60,106 nt of DNA, taken from NCBI RefSeq assembly GCF_002149035.1, contig NZ_NGFP01000020.1, forward strand, positions 1 through 60,106. Direction: 5' to 3'. Source of the stretch: Streptosporangium minutum. GTDB taxonomy: Bacteria; Actinomycetota; Actinomycetes; Streptosporangiales; Streptosporangiaceae. The notes under the pieces are model-generated. The model saw nothing but the letters and a program-made list of their open reading frames with translations. It had not been told where the DNA came from and searched no databases. The position numbers were made by a program, and so were the translations under genes. Below, in pieces: positions 1 to 6,725 of the stretch. Each line of letters begins with the position of its first letter. Positions within the stretch are counted from its first letter, which is position 1.

Positions 1-193
1 GACCCGAGTTGATCCACGGCGGGATGGGCCTCGGCGGGCCCACCCGGTCCCACGGCGGGTCCGCCTGAGCCTGGGGTGGAATCGGCTTGACCATGGACAG
101 ATCAGACGCGGAAGGCTGTGACTGGACGGCAGCGGAAGCGGTGCCGCCGAGAAGGAAGAGACCGGTGGTGGTCAGGCACAAGAGACGTCGCAT
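1..193 (-). CDS. Small secreted proline-rich protein, 3' end cut by the window edge
   Basis: Reading leftward from an ATG at 193 gives 64 open codons that run off the left edge with no stop. The start is preceded by a good ribosome site (TTGGGGA, four bases before ATG). The N-terminus begins MRRLLCLTTTGLFLLGG and has the charged start, hydrophobic core and small-residue end (TASAA) of a Sec signal peptide, with cleavage expected near residue 22. The mature part is rich in Pro and Trp (IPP, DPPW, GPPRPIPPW). I do not recognise a family. Confidence rests on the combination of signal peptide and Shine-Dalgarno site; the full length is unknown. Confidence 0.6.
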   Translation of the reverse strand, partial: MRRLLCLTTTGLFLLGGTASAAVQSQPSASDLSMVKPIPPQAQADPPWDRVGPPRPIPPWINSG

Positions 194-463
194 GAAATCC
201 CCAATAGATGTGCATGGTTTGAATGGCCAAAAAGGGAGACTTCCGGCCTTTTCGGGGGAATGACGTGCGCCCTGAACTGTGGAAATACTATATCGACCCA
301 TCGTGGCATGTCTCGCAGTGACTCACCATGGAACGTTATCAATCCGCCGGTTGCATCCACAGAAATGGCATAGCGGCAGACTGGTGTGAAATAGCCGCCA
401 GCGCCATATATCCGCTGCTTTCCGGTAAAATTGGCAGGGATCCGGAGTCGCCCGCCTCTGTCC
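194..463. other. AT-richer intergenic region
   Basis: Between the start of the small secreted gene (193) and the stop of the ABC ATPase gene (464). It is clearly AT-richer than its neighbours and probably holds the promoter of the secreted gene and the end of the liv transcript. I see no convincing gene or strong terminator hairpin in it. Confidence 0.4.
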
Positions 464-1219
464 TCACAGACCGCCGAGGTAGGCGGCGCGCACCATGGGG
501 TCGTCGCCGATCTCGGCGGGGGTGCCCGAGGCGATGACCTTGCCGAGGTCGAGGACGACGAGGCGGTCGCAGACGTTCATGACGAAGCCCATGTCGTGTT
601 CGACCAGCAGGACCGTGGTGTCCAGCGCCCTGATGATCTCCTCCATGCGGGCGGCCTGGTCGGCGTCGAGGCCGGAGGTCGGCTCGTCGAGCAGGAGCAG
701 CGAGGGGTGGTCGGCGAGGGCGCGGGCCAGCTCGACGAGACGTCGCCGGCCGACGGGGAGGGCCGCCGCGTAGGCCTCGCGCAGCTCGGTCAGCCCGCAC
801 AGCGCGAGCACCTCGTCCACGCGTTCCCGGCGTTCCCGCTCCAGTCTCCGGCGGGCCCGTCCACCGGCCAGATCCGCCGGCAGGCCCCCGCCCCCGCCCC
901 GCCACTCGATCGCGGCCAGCACGTTGTCGGCCACGGTCAGCCGCCCGAACACCTGGGTGCGCTGGAAGGTACGGCGTAGCCCGTCGCGTGCCCGCCGTAC
1001 CGCCGGGACGCCCGTGGTGTCGCGGCCCGCCACCGAGACGGAGCCCGAGGTCGGCCGGCGGAGTCCGGAGATCACGTCGAACAGCGTGGTCTTGCCCGCG
1101 CCGTTGGGCCCGATCACCCCGCAGACCTGGCCTTCCGGCACCTCGAAGGAGACGTCGGTGAGCGCGTGGACGCCCCCGAAGGACACCGACACGGCCTCGA
1201 CGGCCAGCGCTGCGCTCAT
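464..1219 (-). CDS. Branched-chain amino acid type ABC transporter ATPase (LivG-like)
   Basis: A 251-aa cytoplasmic ATPase that would power a Liv/HAAT-type importer. It has Walker A (GPNGAGKT, about residues 37-44), Walker B followed by Glu (LLLLDEPTSGLD) and the H-loop (LLVEHDMGFVMNVCDR), and ends in AAYLGG as LivG proteins do. The ABC signature is unusual: LPVGRRRLVELARAL where LSxGxxQ would be expected. I chose the ATG at 1219 because MSAALAVEAVSV starts the domain and a GAGGGAGGGGCGA stretch precedes it; an in-frame start at 1261 would add 14 unlikely residues. It follows the fused permease/ATPase gene by 45 bases and is the last gene of the operon. The substrate cannot be told from sequence; such systems also carry aromatic or short-chain acids. 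Confidence 0.9.
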   Translation of the reverse strand: MSAALAVEAVSVSFGGVHALTDVSFEVPEGQVCGVIGPNGAGKTTLFDVISGLRRPTSGSVSVAGRDTTGVPAVRRARDGLRRTFQRTQVFGRLTVADNVLAAIEWRGGGGGLPADLAGGRARRRLERERRERVDEVLALCGLTELREAYAAALPVGRRRLVELARALADHPSLLLLDEPTSGLDADQAARMEEIIRALDTTVLLVEHDMGFVMNVCDRLVVLDLGKVIASGTPAEIGDDPMVRAAYLGGL

Positions 1220-1264
1220 CGCTCGCCCCTCCCTCTCACTCCTCACGAGACCCCCAGTCACTCC

Positions 1265-3961
1265 TCACGAGACCCCCAGGTAGGCGGCGGCGAGCCGGGC
1301 GCCGTCCACCTGGGCGCGGGGACCGGTCCACGTGACCCGGCCCAGGCGCATGAACACGACCGTGTCGGCGAGTCGCAGGGCCGAGGTGGCCTTCTCCTCC
1401 ACCAGGAGCAGCGCGACACCGCGCGCCCGGAGCTCGGCGAAGACCTCGAACACCTGCTCCGCGACGAGCGGCGCCAGCCCGAGCGACGGCTCGTCGGCGA
1501 TCAGCACCCGGGGCGGCCTGACCAGTGCCGGAGCGAGCGTGAGCAGCTGCTGCTCGCCGCCCGACAGCGCACCGGCCGCGACGCCCCTGCGGCGGGCGAG
1601 CTGGGGCATCCGTTCGTAGACGGGGCCGGGGTCGGCGAGCCAGGTGCGCAGGTTCTCGTCCACGCTCAGCCCCGGGAACACCCCGCGTCCCTCCGGGGCG
1701 AGCAGCACGCCGGCCCCGGCGCGGCGGTGCGCGGGCCAGGAGGTGACGTCCACCCCGTCCAGGATCACCCGGCCGGCCGTCACCGGCAGGTCCCCGGCGG
1801 CCACCGCGCAGGTCGTCGACTTGCCCGCGCCGTTCGCGCCGAGCAGCGCCACCACCTCGCCCGGCCGGACCGTCAGGTCCACGCCCCGCAGCACCGTGAC
1901 GTCGCCGTACCCCGCCACCACGTTCTCCAGCCGGAACAGCGCGTCCGGCGCGGGCCGGCCCTCCTCCGGGCCGGGGGCCGCGGCGGCGGCCGTCATGGGC
2001 GCGGCCACTGCCGAGGCCTCGCGCTGGATGGCGGCCGCCCCCTCGCGCCGCTGCCTGCCCACGCGCCGTCGGTAGCGGCTCTCGGCCATCTGGGCGAGCA
2101 CGCCGTCGGGGTGCCGGGCCAGGATCATGCCGCCGAGGCCGAACAGGATGGCGCCGGCGTGGGCGGAGATGTGCCATCCGGCCAGCAGTTCGGGGAAGAC
2201 CGCGGCGATCAGCCCGCCGAGCACGGCGCCGCCGATCCGCCGGACGCCCTGCAGGACCACCACGGCCAGCCAGACGAAGCCGGCGAAGGCGGGCAGGTCG
2301 GTGGCGGTGATCGAGCCCTTGAAGGTCGCGAACAGCACGCCGCCCAGCCCGGCGATCCCGGACGCCAGCGCGAACAGCATGATCTTGGTGCGGGGGGCCG
2401 AGATGCCCGAGGTGGTCGCGGCGGCGGGGGCCGAGCGGACGGCCAGGACGGCCCGGCCGGAGGCCGAGCGTTCCAGGTTGCGCACCAGCAGGCCGACCAG
2501 CCCGATCAGGGCCAGCAGCAGCACGACCCGGACCCGGGGATCGGTGGTGTCGGTGAAGCCCAGGCCGATCGCGGGCAGCGGCCAGCCGATCGTGCCGTTG
2601 CTGAACGCGTCGATCTGGAACAGCACCTGGTCGGCGAGGAGGGCGAGGGCGAGTGTCGCCAGGGTCAGGATGCGCCCGCCCAGCCGCAGCGCGGGCAGTG
2701 CGACGAGCACACCCACCGCGGTCGCCCCCAGGACGCCGAGCAGGATCGCCACCGGCAGCGGCAGCCCGGAGGAGAGCGCCCAGCCGCAGGTGAGGGCAGC
2801 CATCGAGGCGAAGGACGCCTGCGCGAGGTTGACCATGCCGCCGATGCCGGTGACGACCACGAACGAGCAGAAGATCAGCGCGAGGACCAGCCCCTGGGCC
2901 ACCACGCTCACGTAGAAGTCGTCGGCAGACCGGGTGAGGGTCCACGCGAGGAGGGCCGTCAGGCCGAGCGCCCACGGCAGGCGCCGCCGCCACATCGGCA
3001 GGCCGGCCAGGTGGTCGGGCGGCGGCGCGTCCTCGGCGGCGGACCCGGCGACCCGCTCCTTGGACCGGTTGAGCAGGATCAGCCCCACGAACAGCAGGAT
3101 CACCGGAACGGCGGTGCGCAGCCCGGTGACGTCCTCGGCGAAGTCGGCGTATCCGGCCACCAGGTTCTGCACCACGCCGAGGCCGAGGCCGGCCGCGAAC
3201 GTCCACGGGATCGACCGCAGCCGGCCGAACACCGCGGCCGTCGCCGAGACGAACAGCATCACGGTGAACGCCGTGGAGTCCAGGCCCAGGGTGGAGACCG
3301 CCAGTACCCCGGCGAGCCCGGCGAGCGCCGAGCCGAGCGTCCAGGCCATGGCCGAGGAGGCGTCGGCGTCGATCCCTCGCAGGGTGGCCAGCCTGCGGCG
3401 GTCCACCGAGGCGCGCATCCGCAGGCCGTACGGCGTGTGCCGCATGAAGGCCCACAGCCCGGCGGCGGCCAGTGCCGCGAAGGCGAAGGTGATGAGCTGG
3501 TCGGAGTCGAGGTGGACGCCGCCGAAGGTGAAGATGACCGCCGGGTAGGGGCCGAGGCCGTGCGGCAGGGAGGTGGCGTCGGCGCGCGGCAGCCCGAACG
3601 GCTCGGCGACCAGGTCCACGATCCAGAGCCCGAGCGCGGGCAGCGCGATGGTCAGGCCGATGGTCCCGACGATCTGCGCGGTCTCCCCCGCCTGCGCCAG
3701 GCCGCGGAACATGGCCCTGTGCAGCACGTATCCGAGCAGCGGCGAGAAGAGTCCCACCGCGACCAGCCCGGCCGTCCAGGCGGGCAGTCCCAGCCCGGCG
3801 TTGAGTTCGAAGAACAGCAGCGCGGCCAGGAAGCCGACGGCGCCGTGGGCGAAGTTGAACACGCCCGTGGCCGAATAGGACAGGGTCAGCCCGGAGGCCA
3901 TGACCGCGAATACGGCGCCGGTGACGAGGCCGCTGACGATGTAACCGAAGAGCTCCGACAT
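1265..3961 (-). CDS. Three-domain fused Liv-type ABC transporter: LivH permease, LivM permease and LivF ATPase in one chain
   Basis: An 898-aa protein in which three normally separate subunits are joined. Residues 1-300 are a LivH-type permease (SYSATGVFNFAHGA near 30 is the usual LivH signature). Residues 325-620 are a LivM-type permease (GIGGMVNLAQASF near 372). A charged, Ala-rich linker spans about 625-674, and residues 675-898 form a complete LivF ATPase with Walker A GANGAGKS (708-715), signature LSGGEQQ (799-805) and VLIADEP (819-825). The reading frame is open throughout, so the fusion is real unless sequencing removed stops. It lies between the binding-protein gene upstream and the LivG-like ATPase downstream. 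LivG stays separate, so the complex would need one fused chain, one LivG and the binding protein. Start ATG 3961 has GAAGG seven bases upstream. Confidence 0.93.
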   Translation of the reverse strand: MSELFGYIVSGLVTGAVFAVMASGLTLSYSATGVFNFAHGAVGFLAALLFFELNAGLGLPAWTAGLVAVGLFSPLLGYVLHRAMFRGLAQAGETAQIVGTIGLTIALPALGLWIVDLVAEPFGLPRADATSLPHGLGPYPAVIFTFGGVHLDSDQLITFAFAALAAAGLWAFMRHTPYGLRMRASVDRRRLATLRGIDADASSAMAWTLGSALAGLAGVLAVSTLGLDSTAFTVMLFVSATAAVFGRLRSIPWTFAAGLGLGVVQNLVAGYADFAEDVTGLRTAVPVILLFVGLILLNRSKERVAGSAAEDAPPPDHLAGLPMWRRRLPWALGLTALLAWTLTRSADDFYVSVVAQGLVLALIFCSFVVVTGIGGMVNLAQASFASMAALTCGWALSSGLPLPVAILLGVLGATAVGVLVALPALRLGGRILTLATLALALLADQVLFQIDAFSNGTIGWPLPAIGLGFTDTTDPRVRVVLLLALIGLVGLLVRNLERSASGRAVLAVRSAPAAATTSGISAPRTKIMLFALASGIAGLGGVLFATFKGSITATDLPAFAGFVWLAVVVLQGVRRIGGAVLGGLIAAVFPELLAGWHISAHAGAILFGLGGMILARHPDGVLAQMAESRYRRRVGRQRREGAAAIQREASAVAAPMTAAAAAPGPEEGRPAPDALFRLENVVAGYGDVTVLRGVDLTVRPGEVVALLGANGAGKSTTCAVAAGDLPVTAGRVILDGVDVTSWPAHRRAGAGVLLAPEGRGVFPGLSVDENLRTWLADPGPVYERMPQLARRRGVAAGALSGGEQQLLTLAPALVRPPRVLIADEPSLGLAPLVAEQVFEVFAELRARGVALLLVEEKATSALRLADTVVFMRLGRVTWTGPRAQVDGARLAAAYLGVS

Positions 3962-4056
3962 AAAGGGCCTTCACCCCAAGAGTTCGCGCCTGTTCTCTGC
4001 CTTCACGCGGCGAGGGCCCGCGTTCCCGTCCTCCTCCCGCGGGAGCCGACCTGGGC

Positions 4057-4084
4057 GCCGGGATGTCCTCGCGGACATCCCGGC
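4057..4084. terminator. Intercistronic hairpin between binding-protein and permease genes
   Basis: A perfect 12-bp inverted repeat (GCCGGGATGTCC / GGACATCCCGGC) with a 4-base loop lies in the 180-bp gap after the binding-protein gene. No T run follows on the minus strand. It may act as an attenuator or mRNA-stabilising hairpin that lets the binding protein be made in excess over the permeases, as is common for ABC operons. Confidence 0.55.
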
Positions 4085-4142
4085 CGCCCCTGTCCCGCCG
4101 CTCACGTGGCCCGCCAGACTCGCGAGCGGCAAGTTCCGGCCG

Positions 4143-5402
4143 CTATTTCAGCGGGACGTTGTCGAAGCACTTCATGTTCTTGGCGACCTTGAACGCACCG
4201 CCCTCAAGCTTGACCAGGGCGCCGCAGCCGTTGGGTTCGGTGTGGTCCTTGGGGTACCGGATCCTGCCGAATCCGGCGTTCTCGTAGGTGAACGAGCCGT
4301 TGGCGGTGGCCAGGAACCTCTCCCTGGTCAGGTCCCTGCCGGTCTGCTCCAGCACCTTGAGGAAGATGTCCGCGGCCCAGTAGCCGATGGCCAGGTGCTG
4401 GGTCAGCGCGGTGCCCGGCGCCGCCTTCTCCACGTCCGCCTTGAGCTGGGCGATCTCCGGCGCCTGGGACTCGAAGGGCTCGAACATGGGGGCCGCGATC
4501 ACACCTTCGAGTGCCTGGGCGGTGGCCGGGTCCTTGAGGATGGCCGCGTCGTAGCTGGTCGCGTCGGACAGCAGCCCCTTGTACCCGGCCTTCTTCAGCG
4601 CGGCGTACAGACCGGTGTTGAACTTGGTGCCGGCGATGATCGAGACCACCAGGTCCGGGGCCTCGCCGCCGTCCGAGGTCATGATCTTGTTGACGTAGGG
4701 CAGCCAGTCCGGCGGCGGGGCGGCGGCGGGCAGCCCGGAGTTGAGGCCCGCCAGCGTGAAGCCCGCCGCCTGGAAGGACTGGGAGATGGTCTTGCCTCCG
4801 TACTTGCTGCCGCTGGAGTCGGTCGTCTGGACGTAGACGCTCTTGCCCGCGGACCCGCCGATCAGCTCGGCCATCTGGTTGCCCCACCAGGTCTGGGAGC
4901 CCGCGCCCGGCTTGGGGGCGAGGCAGCCGTTGTAGCCGAAGCCGGTCTCCGTGCCGCACCACTGCGGGCCCGTCGCCCAGCCGAACCACGGCACGCCCTG
5001 CTGCTCCAGGAAGGTCGCGCCGCCGAAGTTGGGCGCGTGCACCGGCACCAGCGCGAACACCTTGTCCCTCTGGACGAGTTTCTTGGCCGCCGCGTCCCCC
5101 TTGGCGGCGTCCTGGTTGTCGTCCTCCGCCCCGGCGAACTCGATCCTGCGGCCGTGCACGCCGCCCGCCTCGTTCGCCCGCTGGAACCGGGCCCTGGCCC
5201 CGATCTCGGCGTCCTTGGTCGAGTAGCCGCTCGCGCTGGTCTTGGTGAGCACGCCGCCCACCGTGACCGTCGTGTCGGTCACCCCGGCGGCCCCCGCCGC
5301 CTCGCCGGGGGCGCCCGCGCCGTTCTTCTGTGCGGCCGCGCAGCCGGCGACGAGCGCCGCCGCGGTCACCAGGCCGATGAGTCGCACTGCCTGCCGTCTC
5401 AT
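4143..5402 (-). CDS. Lipoprotein substrate-binding protein of the Liv-type ABC transporter
   Basis: A 419-aa type I periplasmic-binding-fold protein (peripl_BP_6/LivK-like). The N-terminus has a lipoprotein signal peptide with lipobox LVAGC (Cys 21), so the protein should be anchored outside the membrane. The mature part starts with TDTTVTVGGVLTKTS and continues with LVPVHAPNFGGATFLEQQGV and GYWAADIFLKVLEQ, as in amide/urea/branched-chain binding proteins. Start ATG 5402 has GGGAG six bases upstream. It is the first gene of the operon with the fused permease and LivG ATPase, and a minus-strand promoter with an overlapping dyad is seen at 5475-5504. The ligand is unknown. Confidence 0.92.
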   Translation of the reverse strand: MRRQAVRLIGLVTAAALVAGCAAAQKNGAGAPGEAAGAAGVTDTTVTVGGVLTKTSASGYSTKDAEIGARARFQRANEAGGVHGRRIEFAGAEDDNQDAAKGDAAAKKLVQRDKVFALVPVHAPNFGGATFLEQQGVPWFGWATGPQWCGTETGFGYNGCLAPKPGAGSQTWWGNQMAELIGGSAGKSVYVQTTDSSGSKYGGKTISQSFQAAGFTLAGLNSGLPAAAPPPDWLPYVNKIMTSDGGEAPDLVVSIIAGTKFNTGLYAALKKAGYKGLLSDATSYDAAILKDPATAQALEGVIAAPMFEPFESQAPEIAQLKADVEKAAPGTALTQHLAIGYWAADIFLKVLEQTGRDLTRERFLATANGSFTYENAGFGRIRYPKDHTEPNGCGALVKLEGGAFKVAKNMKCFDNVPLK

Positions 5403-5451
5403 GGATCACTCCCTGCCGTGCCGCGCGGCTCGCGCCCGGCCCGCAATTTGG

Positions 5452-5469
5452 CCTAGCGCTCGCTTGGTT
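5452..5469. promoter_or_regulatory. Operator-like dyad downstream of the liv promoter
   Basis: Read on the minus strand, AACCAAGCGAGCGCTAGG is an imperfect dyad that shares the 9-mer ACCAAGC(G/A)A with the sites at 16005-16031 and, less one base, 5543-5558. It sits where transcription of the binding-protein gene would start, which suits repression by a TetR-type factor. Confidence 0.45.
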
Positions 5470-5474
5470 TCGTC

Positions 5475-5504
5475 AGCGTAGATTTGGCACTTCCGGAGTG
5501 TCAA
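5475..5504 (-). promoter_or_regulatory. Promoter of the liv operon
   Basis: On the minus strand TTGACA (5504-5499), an 18-base spacer and TACGCT (5480-5475) match the housekeeping -35 and TANNNT -10 elements. The -35 half lies in a near-perfect 21-bp dyad (5484-5504, arms TTGGCACT / AGTGTCAA), a second possible regulator site. Confidence 0.6.
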
Positions 5505-5542
5505 TGGAGCACCGCCCGACAGTTGCGGCGCCTCCGGAAACC

Positions 5543-5558
5543 AAGCAAATGTTTGCTT
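5543..5558. promoter_or_regulatory. Perfect dyad operator upstream of the alcohol dehydrogenase
   Basis: AAGCAAA-TG-TTTGCTT is a perfect 7-2-7 inverted repeat 60 bases before the dehydrogenase start. It is preceded by CC, so it shares the CCAAGC(G/A)A core with the other sites in this window. A TetR-family repressor is the likely binder; no TetR gene lies directly beside it. Confidence 0.5.
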
Positions 5559-5618
5559 ATGAGCCTGGTCCCGGCTAGCGTGCGGAGCGCACGGGTCCTC
5601 GGCGACGGGAGCGGACTG

Positions 5619-6722
5619 ATGTTGATGCGCGCGGCCGTACTCACCGGGTTCGGGGCGGCGCTGGAGGTCCGCGAGGTCGAGATCGCCGACCCCGGGCCGG
5701 GTGAGGTCCGCGTCAGGATCAAGGCGTCCGGGGTGTGCGGCTCGGACATCAAGGCACTGGACGGCAAGAGCCCGGTGGTGCGGCGGCCCCCCTTCGTCCT
5801 CGGCCACGAGAGCGCGGGGATCGTGGAGAGCACGGGCGCGGGCGTGACCGGGGTCAGGCCGGGCGACCATGTGATCATCGCGATGAACGGCGCCTGCGGG
5901 CGCTGCCGCAACTGCGGCGGCGGCCGGTTCCACCTGTGCGGCGGACCGGCCCGGACGGCCGCGATCATGGGCACGATGCGCGACGGCACCACCCGGATCA
6001 AGGTGGACGGCGCCGACGCCAGGACGATGATCGGCATCGGCTCGTTCGCCGAGTACGCCGTGGTCAACGAGCCGATGTGCGTGAAGATCGACAAGAGGGC
6101 GCCGTTCGACACCATGTGCCTGCTGGCCTGCGGGGTGGTCACCGGGGTCGGCGCGGTGCTGAACGTGGCCGGGGTGACGCCGGGCTCCAGCGTGCTGGTG
6201 GTCGGCTGCGGAGGCGTCGGGCTGAACGTGGTCCAGGGCGCCGCGCTCGCCGGGGCCACGACCATCATCGGCGCCGACGTGACCGAGTCCAAGCTGAAGC
6301 TGGCCGGGGAGTTCGGCGCCACCCACACCATCCTCTCCAGCGACCTGCCCCGGCAGGTGGGCGAGATCGTCCGGGGCGGCGTGGACTACGCCTTCGACGT
6401 CACCGGCGTGCCCAGCGTGCTCGGCGACGCCTTCGCCGCCACCCAGCCCGGCGGCACGACCGTGATGGTCGGCAGCCCGCCCCAGGGCCGGCCGCTCACC
6501 ATCGAGCCCGGTCTGCTGTTCGCCTCCCGGCGCCTGATGGGCACCCAGGGCGGCGACGCCGCGCCGCTCCGCGACCTGCCCATGCTCGCCGAGCAGTACC
6601 TGCGCGGCCGTCTCGACCTCGACCGCCTGGTCAGCGAGCGCGTACCGCTGGAGGACGTCAACGAGGCGATCCGCCACGTCCGCGAGGGCGCGGTGGCCCG
6701 CAGCGTGATCGTCTTCGACTGA
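5619..6722 (+). CDS. Zinc-dependent alcohol dehydrogenase family protein
   Basis: A 367-aa medium-chain dehydrogenase/reductase. Catalytic zinc ligands lie in GVCGSDIK (Cys) and GHESAGIV (His, Glu). The four-Cys structural zinc site is CGRCRNCGGGRFHLC, and the nucleotide-binding loop is VVGCGGVGLNVVQ. It should oxidise an alcohol or reduce an aldehyde with NAD(P)(H); the substrate is not evident. Start ATG 5619 is chosen over upstream codons because GGGAG lies seven bases before it and the fold begins at MRAAVLTGFG. It is divergent from the liv operon across a region with three dyads, so both are probably controlled together, possibly for uptake and breakdown of the same compound. Confidence 0.9.
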   Translation: MLMRAAVLTGFGAALEVREVEIADPGPGEVRVRIKASGVCGSDIKALDGKSPVVRRPPFVLGHESAGIVESTGAGVTGVRPGDHVIIAMNGACGRCRNCGGGRFHLCGGPARTAAIMGTMRDGTTRIKVDGADARTMIGIGSFAEYAVVNEPMCVKIDKRAPFDTMCLLACGVVTGVGAVLNVAGVTPGSSVLVVGCGGVGLNVVQGAALAGATTIIGADVTESKLKLAGEFGATHTILSSDLPRQVGEIVRGGVDYAFDVTGVPSVLGDAFAATQPGGTTVMVGSPPQGRPLTIEPGLLFASRRLMGTQGGDAAPLRDLPMLAEQYLRGRLDLDRLVSERVPLEDVNEAIRHVREGAVARSVIVFD

Positions 6723-6725
6723 CGG

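Noticed and set aside
1166-4192. Open plus-strand frame of about 1008 codons opposite the liv genes
   Set aside because: It is a GC-driven shadow of the real minus-strand fusion. Its composition (Arg, Gly, Gln, His) has no domain, and the minus-strand frame has full ABC motifs.
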